Below are positions 17,782 to 26,504 of a stretch of 64,000 bases of DNA, piece after piece. The notes under the pieces are model-generated. The model saw nothing but the letters and a program-made list of their open reading frames with translations. It was not told the DNA's origin and did no database searches. The position numbers and the translations under genes are program-made. Position 1 is the stretch's first letter; each line of letters begins with the position of its first letter. The DNA comes from a virus, in the IMG/VR virus record IMGVR_UViG_3300045999_010033, positions 157,096 to 221,095 of that record. One strand, given 5' to 3'.

Positions 17782-18192
17782 TTATTCTGATATTTTTCTA
17801 ATATGTTGTTCTAACTTAATCAACCTTTCTTTTATTTTCAAAATGTTTCCATTTGTACGTTTCCAAAATTGGTCATTAGATACTCCGTTTTCTTGCTTCA
17901 ATTTACCATACCAATTTAGAAATTTTTCCATTTCTGCCAATTGCTTATTGATGTTAGAAACGCCTTTACCGATTTTTCGGTGAGCAGGGATATCTTCATT
18001 TTTTAGTTCTAACCAACGATTTTCTTTTACAACGGTATACCCAGTTAGGTCAGCTTGTTGTTTCGCACTTTGCTTTGTATCTCCTCTTTTTTTGAATGCG
18101 TTTGGTGACTGGTATCCTTGAACGTTCCCTGTCACATTCATTTCTCTTACAACCTTTCTTATAAATTCTTTTAATTTACTTTTGTGTTGCAT
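17782..18192 (-). CDS. Leader-bearing protein with GYQSPNAF motif
   Basis: 136 residues. The N-terminal MQHKSKLKEFIRKVVRE matches the basic leader ending V-R-E. It is followed by GNVQGYQSPNAFKKRG and TGYTVV, a combination I recognise from head-operon proteins of T4-like marine phages. The C-terminal half is a charged helical region. It overlaps the upstream gene by 17 bases. Likely a minor head protein, function unknown. Confidence 0.65.
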   Translation of the reverse strand: MQHKSKLKEFIRKVVREMNVTGNVQGYQSPNAFKKRGDTKQSAKQQADLTGYTVVKENRWLELKNEDIPAHRKIGKGVSNINKQLAEMEKFLNWYGKLKQENGVSNDQFWKRTNGNILKIKERLIKLEQHIRKISE

Positions 18193-19048
18193 TTTTCAAT
18201 TCTTTTATTAGTTCGTATGCCATCATAAGCGCGGATACGTGTTGCTCTTTAACACGTTTATTCTGCTTTATTTTTTTTATCTGCCCTATCGTTTCTACTA
18301 ATTTTATTTTTGTAACTTTATCGGTAATCTTCTTTCCAATTTCATTTAGGGATTGTGTAATTTTATTTACTTCACTTTGAATGTGATTTGAAAAGCCGGA
18401 ACTATTAGTCATTCCATTAATATATTCTCGTAGTAAAACCTTTTGCTCATTACTTAGGTCTTTATACTTTGTATTAAAACTTTCTATTAAAATTTTATAC
18501 GAAAGAGCCCTTACAGTTTCATCTTGTTTTTTGAATTGTTCCAATACGGCATCTTTTATTTTTGCATCTTTATTCTGTATTGATTTATTTATTATGTTTT
18601 CTGCAATTGTAAATCTTGAAGATACCACATCGGTTGGATCTAAAATTTCGGATTCATTTATTGATTCAAAAATTTTATAAATTGATGCAAGAACTTTGTA
18701 GTTTGAAACCGATGATTTTAATAAATCTTCTATATTATACGATTCTCTTATTTTTTTTACTAAATTATATTTTTCTTTTGTCAATTTAGCTTCATCAAGA
18801 CGTTTGCGTGCTTCACAAACGGTATCAATAAACTTTTCTGCTTTTGCTTCAGAATTATATTTTTCGTTTATAAGATACTGATATAATTTTAATTCTTTTG
18901 AAAGTTCTTTTTTAGAATTAAAAAATTCTTGTAGGATTTTTTCTGCTTTAGATTTATTTTCCGACATAATTTCGGAGGTGATTTGTCTAAGCAGTAATTC
19001 AAAAATGAATCCTGTATTTTTGAACTTAGAATGTTTAATTTTTTTCAT
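18176..19048 (-). CDS. Conserved helical protein beside the portal gene
   Basis: 290 residues from MKKIKHSKFKNTGF; the frame also allows a TTG one codon earlier. It starts KFKNTGFIFELLLRQITSEI, followed by a long charged all-helical body. Proteins of this type lie next to the portal gene in many T4-like phages of aquatic bacteria. No catalytic motif is visible. It may be an internal head or prohead core protein. Confidence 0.6.
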   Translation of the reverse strand: MKKIKHSKFKNTGFIFELLLRQITSEIMSENKSKAEKILQEFFNSKKELSKELKLYQYLINEKYNSEAKAEKFIDTVCEARKRLDEAKLTKEKYNLVKKIRESYNIEDLLKSSVSNYKVLASIYKIFESINESEILDPTDVVSSRFTIAENIINKSIQNKDAKIKDAVLEQFKKQDETVRALSYKILIESFNTKYKDLSNEQKVLLREYINGMTNSSGFSNHIQSEVNKITQSLNEIGKKITDKVTKIKLVETIGQIKKIKQNKRVKEQHVSALMMAYELIKELKNATQK

Positions 19049-19069
19049 CAAAGGGATAATTTATCTCTT

Positions 19070-19079
19070 TATAAATATA
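19070..19079 (-). promoter_or_regulatory. Late promoter-like motif downstream of portal gene
   Basis: Exact TATATTTATA on the minus strand, 21 bases before the ATG at 19048. It falls in the short gap after the portal gene. Confidence 0.65.
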
Positions 19080-19087
19080 TTTATTGA

Positions 19088-20836
19088 TTATTTAACAGCA
19101 GATTTGGTATCTGTTAGTATTATTTTTTTACCACCAAGCATATCTTTGTATATTTCTTTATAACTTACTTTACGTGGTTTGTATTTTACAGAACCTTCTT
19201 TTTGTTTTAGAGTTTTAATCCCAAGTGGGTCGCGACCAAGTGGATGATCATCTTTACCATATCTAACCGGGTCTTTTGGTCTTCCAACTTTTCCTTCTTC
19301 TTCTAATTCATCTTTAATTTTTTGAATTTCTTCTTCAACATTGGTTGGTTCTTCTGTTCCGGTTTCTTTAGCAGGATCAGTTCCTTGTGTTTCAATTTGT
19401 GTCAATCTGAACGCTTGCTTTGTATCTTCCAATACATCAATTGTCATGTCATCTTGTTCATCTTGCGCAAATTTCATAATATTTTCATACATCCACTTTT
19501 TAGAAAACAATTTTGTTTGTTGCATAGATTGTATAAGAGATACCTTTGATGTATATAATTCTATTTGCTCTTGCTCATATATTTTTGATGGAATAGTAAG
19601 TTCTAATTGAAAATCCAAATCTGCCGCGTTATCCATACCCTGCGCATATAAATGAACTATTGCTATCTTTGTCAATTCGGAAATAAGAACTTTTTGTATT
19701 CTTTCGATGGTTTTGGCGAACCTTACATCTTGCGCTGCCAATGTTGCTTTTCCGTTTACATCTTCTTCATATCCCAAATGTGATTTTGGAATTTTAAGAG
19801 CTGCGAACATTTTTCCTTTTAGGTAGTTGATATCATCTATTGCCTGATATTCCATGCCCTTCAAAGTATCTATGCTCGTACCACTATCGCTACCGCGGAC
19901 AGGAAGATAATAATCCTCAATAATATTTTGAATATTATATTTAAGATTGTAATCTCCGGTTTTTTCATCTACAAATGGTGTTTTTTTACTGCTGTTAATG
20001 ATTCGTTGCATATAATTATCAACTTCAGTTGGTGGTATATTACCAACATCAACTTTGAATATACGTTTTTCGGGAGCACGCATAATACGATGTATTAACA
20101 TAGCATCCTCCATAAGAGTTAGTTGTTTCCAAACCCGTCTTGCACCTTCTATCATTGATTTTCCATAAGGAAGAAAATTAGAATCAGAATGCATTCTGAA
20201 ATGCGCAATTTCATAATTTTCATATTCTTTTTTATTAGAAGCAGAAGACCCTCCGTATGGGTTTGTGTATGGTGCATATACAAACTTTACACGTTGTGGA
20301 TTTTCTATATCAAAGTTTTCAACACGTGTAACTTCATATACCGATATGGGAATTACATTAACAATTCCAAGTTCAGGTGCTACTTCTAATTGTAAAAAGA
20401 AATCACCATACTTTACCAAGTTTCTTGTCCAAGGCCAAAGTGTGAATTCTATGTTTACAATATCATAAAATAAGTTATGAAGAATTTGTTTTACATTTTC
20501 ATCTGAACAATGTATTTTCAGTACATCTCCATGTTCATTTTTTGTTGTACTTTCATCTGCGTAAATATCTAATGCCGCAGCAAGAATAGGGTCATGATCC
20601 ATTGAATCATAATCTCTAAATAGGTCAGCACGAACTTGCTGATACGACATTGCCGATTCCAACATTCCACCACTATATTGTGGGGTCTTCAATTTCATAA
20701 AACGGTCTACAAGGTTAGTCGTCATTGATTGATATTCATCAGTATCAATGACCCTTACGCCCTTTTTAGTTCTACGAATAATTGTGTTTGTAGAAAATAG
20801 TTTTTGTAACCTTCCAAAAATGGTTTTATCTGCCAT
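19088..20836 (-). CDS. Portal protein, gp20-like
   Basis: 582 residues. The layout fits T4 gp20: an N-terminal RRADLFRDYDSMDHDP-like segment (here QVRADLFRDYDSMDHDPILA), a WPWTRNLVKYGDFFLQLEV segment in the wing/stem region, and a C-terminal KIPKSHLGYEEDVNGKATLA block, followed by an acidic and Lys-rich tail. It forms the ring at one vertex through which DNA is packaged and leaves. The upstream gene ends 29 bases away. Confidence 0.9.
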   Translation of the reverse strand: MADKTIFGRLQKLFSTNTIIRRTKKGVRVIDTDEYQSMTTNLVDRFMKLKTPQYSGGMLESAMSYQQVRADLFRDYDSMDHDPILAAALDIYADESTTKNEHGDVLKIHCSDENVKQILHNLFYDIVNIEFTLWPWTRNLVKYGDFFLQLEVAPELGIVNVIPISVYEVTRVENFDIENPQRVKFVYAPYTNPYGGSSASNKKEYENYEIAHFRMHSDSNFLPYGKSMIEGARRVWKQLTLMEDAMLIHRIMRAPEKRIFKVDVGNIPPTEVDNYMQRIINSSKKTPFVDEKTGDYNLKYNIQNIIEDYYLPVRGSDSGTSIDTLKGMEYQAIDDINYLKGKMFAALKIPKSHLGYEEDVNGKATLAAQDVRFAKTIERIQKVLISELTKIAIVHLYAQGMDNAADLDFQLELTIPSKIYEQEQIELYTSKVSLIQSMQQTKLFSKKWMYENIMKFAQDEQDDMTIDVLEDTKQAFRLTQIETQGTDPAKETGTEEPTNVEEEIQKIKDELEEEGKVGRPKDPVRYGKDDHPLGRDPLGIKTLKQKEGSVKYKPRKVSYKEIYKDMLGGKKIILTDTKSAVK

Positions 20837-20865
20837 AGTTAATCTTTATTATATATATACTATTT

Positions 20866-21975
20866 TTACCACTTTCTGCATGACCAGTAACGCGCTTTCC
20901 ATCTTGGGCCAGGATTATCACAGTTGTGTCTAGCTCTGAATGATTTGCGTCTTTCAGGATTTGATTTTTTAATACGCATATTTGGGTCTCCGAAGTTTAC
21001 TTTAACAACGTTACCTTTATCATTTTTAACGTACACTTTAAATTTTTTAACATCACCCTGCATTGGTTTGCCGAGCTTTACTTTTCTACCCTGATATTCT
21101 GCTTCAAAAACGCAACCGCATCCTGCTTCATTTAGTGTTCGGTTATATTCTCTCATAAAGACAATAAAGTCTTTGTAGTCATCATAGTTTTCAACATCGT
21201 ATTCTACGGGTTGAACTCTTCCGTAATTAATTTCGGAATCTTTATCTCTACGTTCGGGATGATCTGGATATTCTTCTTTCATAGCTTTTTGTTTTGATAT
21301 TTCGATAGCAGCCAATTGTTTTTGCGCTGCAGATTTACTTGAATGTGTTCCTAATCGGTCTCCACCTTTCTTTGGATATACTGCGTACTTATCTCCTACT
21401 TTCTTAATAGTTTCTTTAACCGGCTCATATCCTTTTCTCTGATTATCTTTTGTATCGGATTGATATCCTGGCTCTACTTCTCTATCATCATCAAAATCAT
21501 ATGTATCTAATTCGGCAGGATATCCATAATCGGGTGTATATGAAGAACTCTTATGATGATGCAAAAAATTACCATCACCGGTCCCATGTGGTATGTGATT
21601 GCGGGAGTTAATTGCTTCAGAAACCGGTACACAATTTGGAACTTCTTTACCATTTTTGTCTTTCATTCCAACTTGCTTATATCCATCCCAGCATGGCCCT
21701 TCCAATAACTCATCATCATCTTTATCTAATGGATTTTCGACTGGAATACGTCCACTTGGCTGTACCCATCCACCTGCGGAAGGGTCGTATCCTTCATTAC
21801 AAGTACGCCATCCACCACCCTTTGATTTATAGTTTTTTGCAGCCCATCCATTTGCATATGCACTTGGGTAAACATCAAATTTACGTTTTGCCGCAGCCTT
21901 TGATGCTGACCATTTTGCTGGGTCAGTCGGGCAATTCTTTTCTAAAAATAATTCTAATCTTTCTTCTATTGTCAT
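20866..21975 (-). CDS. Multi-module virion cargo protein with internal cleavage-like sites
   Basis: 369 residues made of concatenated small modules: residues 20-60 with KWSASKAAAKRKFDVYPSAY and GGGWR (a DUF5872-like basic module), residues 89-116 with CWDGYKQVGMKDKNGK, a His-rich link, a KVGDKYAVYPKKGG module near 191-230, and a C-terminal basic module with NFGDPNMRIKKSNPERRKS and many Cys/Arg/Trp residues. Boundaries carry LLE92-G, VSE120-A and LNE283-A, the cleavage pattern of the prohead protease. It may be another packaged polyprotein. It lies between the portal and leader-bearing genes. Confidence 0.65.
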   Translation of the reverse strand: MTIEERLELFLEKNCPTDPAKWSASKAAAKRKFDVYPSAYANGWAAKNYKSKGGGWRTCNEGYDPSAGGWVQPSGRIPVENPLDKDDDELLEGPCWDGYKQVGMKDKNGKEVPNCVPVSEAINSRNHIPHGTGDGNFLHHHKSSSYTPDYGYPAELDTYDFDDDREVEPGYQSDTKDNQRKGYEPVKETIKKVGDKYAVYPKKGGDRLGTHSSKSAAQKQLAAIEISKQKAMKEEYPDHPERRDKDSEINYGRVQPVEYDVENYDDYKDFIVFMREYNRTLNEAGCGCVFEAEYQGRKVKLGKPMQGDVKKFKVYVKNDKGNVVKVNFGDPNMRIKKSNPERRKSFRARHNCDNPGPRWKARYWSCRKW

Positions 21976-21976
21976 T

Positions 21977-22618
21977 TTAGTTTACGGATTTAGATTTAGT
22001 ATCACGACCCGCCTGTCGGGCTTTTCTACCTGCACAGTGTGCTTTTTGGCTGAATCCTTTGGGGTTATCGCAATCAATTGATTTTTTGTAGCCTTTTGTC
22101 CATTTTTCATTTAGTCGGTTTTCGTGCTTTATGATTAACTCACCCAATACTTCTATTAGTCCGACCAATCTTTGAAACCCGATTTGGTCCATTTGAACTT
22201 TACCACCACATATTTCTTCCATATAACCATTAAATTCTTCACGAGCATCTTCTAAATTAAAACCGCCTTCGGCTGCTTTTTTATAGTGTGGAAGTTTTAC
22301 AACAAAATGATGATAGGTAAGAATTGCTACTCCACCCTTTTCTTTTGCATCTTTAGTTATTTTAGTAGCACCTTCTAATCTTTTCTTTGCAAAATCTTCA
22401 AAACTTTCTATTTTTGGAGAGTTTGATTTAACTAGATTTGCGGAAGTTTTTTTCTTTTCATCACCATAGGATTTACCCATAGCCTGCCCAGCGGTAGTTT
22501 CTCTTCCAGCTATCGTCACTTTTGTAGATGGACGTATATCATGCTGCTTTGCATAAGCATCAAATTCGGCTTGAGATTTAAATTCTAATTCGTTCAATAT
22601 ATCTTTAAGTCTAATCAT
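21977..22618 (-). CDS. Leader-bearing head protein with Cys-rich basic C-terminus
   Basis: 213 residues from MIRLKDILNELEF. A 19-residue N-terminal extension from an upstream start was rejected because this ATG carries the shared leader and starts right after the upstream stop. The middle is helical; the C-terminus is SIDCDNPKGFSQKAHCAGRK, a module seen repeatedly in T4-like marine phages. An additional LNE-K site precedes that module. Likely packaged in the head. Confidence 0.65.
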   Translation of the reverse strand: MIRLKDILNELEFKSQAEFDAYAKQHDIRPSTKVTIAGRETTAGQAMGKSYGDEKKKTSANLVKSNSPKIESFEDFAKKRLEGATKITKDAKEKGGVAILTYHHFVVKLPHYKKAAEGGFNLEDAREEFNGYMEEICGGKVQMDQIGFQRLVGLIEVLGELIIKHENRLNEKWTKGYKKSIDCDNPKGFSQKAHCAGRKARQAGRDTKSKSVN

Positions 22619-22619
22619 T

Positions 22620-22859
22620 TTATTTAATGGCTTTACCAAACTCTTGTGAAAAGTCCGTATCTTGTGATAAATCAATTGTTTGAACTCGGCACTTTTTACA
22701 TTCGTGTTTTTGTGTAAGTATTTCTATTACTTGTTTAGCTTCACTCATTGATTTAGCTTTTGTAAAAAGTATTTGTTCATCCTTTTTGCCAGGAGGAACA
22801 CCCCAAATAATATATTCAGTTTTAGTGGTTTCTTTTAATATATCTTTAAGTCTAATCAT
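22620..22859 (-). CDS. Small leader-bearing protein
   Basis: 79 residues: leader MIRLKDILKE followed by TEYIIWGVPPGKKDEQILFT, a beta-alpha module, and a CKKCRVQTIDL strand. It is almost identical at the N-terminus to its neighbour downstream. The body looks like a single small domain. Predicted to be cut after Glu10 and packaged; domain function unknown. Confidence 0.65.
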   Translation of the reverse strand: MIRLKDILKETTKTEYIIWGVPPGKKDEQILFTKAKSMSEAKQVIEILTQKHECKKCRVQTIDLSQDTDFSQEFGKAIK

Positions 22860-23200
22860 GTCGGCGGATTATATTTTTTATCACTTCCCTTTTTATCCCA
22901 ACTAACTCTTACTGGCTTTTTACCTTTACTGCCATCACCTTTATCGCCACGTCCTGCTTTGTTTTGTTTTGCACGTTTACGTCTTACGAAACTTGCTCTA
23001 CCTTTTTTTCCAAGCTTTTTTGCCGCTGCCGATGAAAGACATGCCGCATATGCTTCACCTTCTTCGCCGGCTCCACACTTTCCAACACGTTTACCACTGG
23101 AATCATATCTATCCCAGCCACCACCTCCTTTACCTCCCCATTTGCCCTTTCCGAACCACTTACGGAGGTCTTCGTCTAAAAGGTCAAATAGTTTAATCAT
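22856..23200 (-). CDS. Small basic leader-bearing protein, DUF5872-like
   Basis: 114 residues. Leader MIKLFDLLDE is followed by a Gly/Lys-rich stretch (GKGKWGGKGGGGWDRYDSSG), a KCGAGEEGEAYAACL segment and a C-terminal ASFVRRKRAKQNKAGRGDKG. The strongly basic body suggests DNA binding in the capsid. It overlaps the downstream gene by four bases and the upstream one by one base. Confidence 0.7.
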   Translation of the reverse strand: MIKLFDLLDEDLRKWFGKGKWGGKGGGGWDRYDSSGKRVGKCGAGEEGEAYAACLSSAAAKKLGKKGRASFVRRKRAKQNKAGRGDKGDGSKGKKPVRVSWDKKGSDKKYNPPT

Positions 23201-23523
23201 TAGAATACGGAATTGATTTGAGATGAAACCTCTTTACCATACTTTGATTGACATTGTTTCATCAATTCATTATAGATATTTGTTCTCAAATCTATAAGCT
23301 CTTTTGGAGTATGTCCAAACTCTTTCTGCATATCCAACATACTATTCAAAATGTTTTCAAATGCTCCCATTTTCATAAATTTGGCGAACTCAAGTACCGC
23401 TTCGGTATGCGCATTTCTATCGGTTAATTTTTCTATCTTTTTAACGATAGGGTCTACATTGATCGCTTCTTTTAATCCGGTAACTACCTTTGTTTCTGAT
23501 AGTATATTAGTTAGTTTAATCAT
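23200..23523 (-). CDS. Leader-bearing helical head protein
   Basis: 107 residues. Leader MIKLTNILSE is followed by a second possible site GLKE-A at about residue 19, then an all-helical body. It is the first gene of the leader-bearing group downstream of the terminase and has its own promoter-like motif. Function unknown. Confidence 0.65.
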   Translation of the reverse strand: MIKLTNILSETKVVTGLKEAINVDPIVKKIEKLTDRNAHTEAVLEFAKFMKMGAFENILNSMLDMQKEFGHTPKELIDLRTNIYNELMKQCQSKYGKEVSSQINSVF

Positions 23524-23549
23524 GCTATTTTATTTTAAGTGTTTCAATC

Positions 23550-23559
23550 TATAAATATA
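23550..23559 (-). promoter_or_regulatory. Late promoter-like motif downstream of terminase
   Basis: Exact TATATTTATA on the minus strand, 26 bases before the ATG at 23523, in the gap after the terminase gene. Confidence 0.65.
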
Positions 23560-23562
23560 CAA

Positions 23563-25167
23563 TTATCCTAATAACCATCTTATATCTTCAATCTCTCCGT
23601 TATTTCCATAAGAAATTTCATATGGGTTATTTTGTAAGTGGTTTTTAGTATAAACACTTTCGTATTGTTGTATTTTAGCCGAACTTAACATAGACTTTGT
23701 AAGGTCTACTCCTTCATTTCTAAGCCTCAATGCAGTATTTCTAACCCACAGTCCTATCGCCATAGCCATTGTCAAGTCATCGTTGTAGCCCTTCATTGCT
23801 TCCGCTCTACCATTAAACCAAATAAATGTAAATAATTCTTCTATCATACGAGAAGACCGTATTAATATCTCTTTTTCTCTAAGATACGTATCTAATGCAG
23901 AAATAATAAGTGGTCGCGTCCTTTGTGTTACCGAAAATCCAGCAACCATCTTGCGTTCCTCACGATAATATTTGTTGGTCATTTGCCTTTCTACATCAAT
24001 GTATTTCAAGTCATTACTCATGTAAAATAGATTACCATATCCACGATTAATGATTTGTTGTATGGCGGCCCAACCTACGTTTGAGTTTTCCACAACTAAT
24101 AGGGCATTATTGTATTCGGTAGCAAGTGAAACTAATAGGTTTCCAAAATCTTTTGTATTGATTTTACCACGATATTCTGCAACTTGTGAGCAATTATCTA
24201 AATCTATAACTTGTGCAGTTGAAAAGTCATTTGAATCACCACGTGAAACGTCCGCAGCAACCATATAGTTTCTTGTATAATCCGGATGTTCCCATCTCCA
24301 TAGGTTTCCATCGAAACCAGTTTTTTCAATTGGATCGATTACCCAAGTTTGCTTATACCACATTAGAAGTTGTGGGTCTATCACAGTATCACCGGAACTT
24401 ACAAAATCACAATCACACTCTTGCGCAGCTCCTTTTACACCAAGAACACGTGTTTGATCATCTCTCCACGTTTGATTTCTTTCAGGGTGCTCTGTCCAAT
24501 GAAGCATTATATTATTGAATCCATTTATTCCACTTTCTCCATCTACCCACATTTTATGAAACCAATTACCAACACCATTTGGAGTTGATAGTACAATAGC
24601 AGAACCACCAGTTGAAAGTGTAGATTGCGCCGATAGCCAAATTTCATCAATATCTCTAATGAACGCTGCCTCATCAATTACAAGCAATGATAGGGCTTCA
24701 GAACGTCCTGCATCAGGAGATGATGTGATTGCTTTAACTTGCGAACCATTTTTTAGTTTAAGAGATAATTTATTATCTTCAACTGATGCGGATGAGCCAT
24801 CTCTCAACCAAATTGGCAAAAGATCGTGCATCACTCTTACTTTTTCTACAAGGTTTTTTGCAACTGTTACTTTTGTAGCAATAACAAGTGCGTTAAAATC
24901 CGCATTGAATATCATTTTCCATAAAATAAATCCTGCGGATAACGTGGATAATCCAAGTTGTCTACTCTTTAAAATTATATTATAACGATTATCTTTAAAA
25001 TCAGTAATACATTTTTCTTGAAATGGAAAAAGGTGAAATGGAATTTTACCACGAGTAGGGTGCTGAATGACACAATACTTTTTCATAAAGTATATTGGGT
25101 CTAATGCACATTTTTTATACTCATCGGCAATTAGGTCTTTCAGGCTTCTATTTGGATTTATTGGCAT
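23563..25167 (-). CDS. Terminase large subunit, gp17-like
   Basis: 534 residues. The ATPase half has a Walker A-type KSRQLGLST (residues 67-75) and Walker B LLVIDEAAF (161-169), and LSTPNGVGNWF as the coupling motif region. The nuclease half has MVAADVSRGDSNDFS (near 312) with the first catalytic Asp and later acidic residues. It packages DNA through the portal and cuts concatemers. The ATG is preceded by A-rich sequence with no Shine-Dalgarno element. The small terminase is not recognisable nearby. Confidence 0.93.
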   Translation of the reverse strand: MPINPNRSLKDLIADEYKKCALDPIYFMKKYCVIQHPTRGKIPFHLFPFQEKCITDFKDNRYNIILKSRQLGLSTLSAGFILWKMIFNADFNALVIATKVTVAKNLVEKVRVMHDLLPIWLRDGSSASVEDNKLSLKLKNGSQVKAITSSPDAGRSEALSLLVIDEAAFIRDIDEIWLSAQSTLSTGGSAIVLSTPNGVGNWFHKMWVDGESGINGFNNIMLHWTEHPERNQTWRDDQTRVLGVKGAAQECDCDFVSSGDTVIDPQLLMWYKQTWVIDPIEKTGFDGNLWRWEHPDYTRNYMVAADVSRGDSNDFSTAQVIDLDNCSQVAEYRGKINTKDFGNLLVSLATEYNNALLVVENSNVGWAAIQQIINRGYGNLFYMSNDLKYIDVERQMTNKYYREERKMVAGFSVTQRTRPLIISALDTYLREKEILIRSSRMIEELFTFIWFNGRAEAMKGYNDDLTMAMAIGLWVRNTALRLRNEGVDLTKSMLSSAKIQQYESVYTKNHLQNNPYEISYGNNGEIEDIRWLLG

Positions 25168-25823
25168 TATTTTTTCAATTTTATTTTCCAGTAAACTGAA
25201 CCATTTACATATGGTGTGATTGTAGAGCCATTTTGTAATCCAACACCTAATCCAAATATTTTATTTTTTGGAGTTTGGTACATTAGACTTAATCCAATCG
25301 TATTTGGTAATTGGTTTTTTGTAAATCCACCATTTATTCCGAAATACAAAGTTGAAGTTGGTACCGGAGTTAACCACGTTGTATCGTGAATTTCTTTTTG
25401 ATTGATATTAGATAAATATGTTCTATACCAAATACGATTTTCTTTTATAGTATCAGTTAAAGTTACATATCCCAATGAATCTTTTAATTCAAGTGTATCA
25501 ATAGAAACTTTCTTTGCAAAATAGTCTTTAAGAATTTCTGCGGTATCCACATTTTCATATTGAACCGCAGTATCGTATTCAACTATAAATGTGTATATTT
25601 GTTCTTTACTACGATATTCAGTAAAACGATTTGGAATGTATTTAGTACTTGTTGTTTTTTTATTTACTTTATAAAGTTCTCCATCAATTACAACCGTATT
25701 TGATTTATCATATTTAGATTGTTGACATTGCATAAATGTCAAAAAAATTAAGAATATAACAAGTAATACTCCTTTCCAATCGAGTAGTGATTTGAAATTA
25801 AAATTTAACGATGAGTTCGGCAT
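25167..25823 (-). CDS. Membrane-anchored envelope protein, possible spanin
   Basis: 218 residues. An N-terminal hydrophobic segment (WKGVLLVIFLIFLTFMQC) ends in a Cys in a weak lipobox-like context, followed by a periplasmic-like charged region. The C-terminal ~60 residues are beta-rich (FGLGVGLQNGSTITPYVNG) like an outer-membrane strand protein. It overlaps its neighbours at both ends. A spanin-like or envelope-remodelling role is possible; family not identified. Confidence 0.5.
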   Translation of the reverse strand: MPNSSLNFNFKSLLDWKGVLLVIFLIFLTFMQCQQSKYDKSNTVVIDGELYKVNKKTTSTKYIPNRFTEYRSKEQIYTFIVEYDTAVQYENVDTAEILKDYFAKKVSIDTLELKDSLGYVTLTDTIKENRIWYRTYLSNINQKEIHDTTWLTPVPTSTLYFGINGGFTKNQLPNTIGLSLMYQTPKNKIFGLGVGLQNGSTITPYVNGSVYWKIKLKK

Positions 25824-26475
25824 GATTTAGTTTAATAAATTCTTCTTCTAATAATCGTTTTCTTTCTATTAATAATTCTATCACTTCTCCCGCATCGGTT
25901 ACTTCTTGCTCTAAATCTGCTTTTACTTTATTTATATCAATATCCCACGTCCATTTTTGTAAAGAACCATCTTCCATAACAATAGTAAAATCATCTTTTA
26001 CTGATGCCAATGCTTCTTCAAATCTTTGCTTCATTTCTTTTGAAAACGCTAATTTATTACGAGTTAGTTTGTAATCAACATATAAATCATAAACACCATC
26101 AATTCTCAATTGTGTTTCAAATTCAGCAAGGCAATTAATACATTTGCCAGTTTTCCTCAATACCTTTTTATCGGCATGGGAATACTTAATTGTTTTACAA
26201 CTTTCGTTTGAGCAAGTGTTTAGTTTTTGTAGATATTGTCTTACATCATCAAAATCCGAAACTGATTCTTTGAATCCATCTTGTTGCTTCCATGTCTTTC
26301 CATCCTTATCGGTCCAAACTTCTCCAACTTCTCTTTTTACAATTTCTTCTTTTTCTCCATCATAACCAAATACTCTTTTTGTATTATCTTCTCTACCGAA
26401 AACGGTATCAATTATTTTTTTACGAGATTTGTGAATGTACTTGTTTTTTTCATCCCAACTTTTCCTTTTTTGCAT
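25798..26475 (-). CDS. Zinc-ribbon protein of unknown function
   Basis: 225 residues. A central CSNESC ... CINC arrangement separated by about 25 residues (CSNESCKTIKYSHADKK then TGKCINCLAEF) predicts one zinc ribbon. The N-terminus is basic and the C-terminal third is a coiled-coil-like acidic helix. It lies upstream of the terminase where T4 has the small terminase, but no small-terminase features are seen. A DNA-binding role is only an inference. Confidence 0.55.
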   Translation of the reverse strand: MQKRKSWDEKNKYIHKSRKKIIDTVFGREDNTKRVFGYDGEKEEIVKREVGEVWTDKDGKTWKQQDGFKESVSDFDDVRQYLQKLNTCSNESCKTIKYSHADKKVLRKTGKCINCLAEFETQLRIDGVYDLYVDYKLTRNKLAFSKEMKQRFEEALASVKDDFTIVMEDGSLQKWTWDIDINKVKADLEQEVTDAGEVIELLIERKRLLEEEFIKLNHAELIVKF

Positions 26476-26504
26476 AGTTTGTTTTTTTGTAACTGTTAAT
26501 AAAA

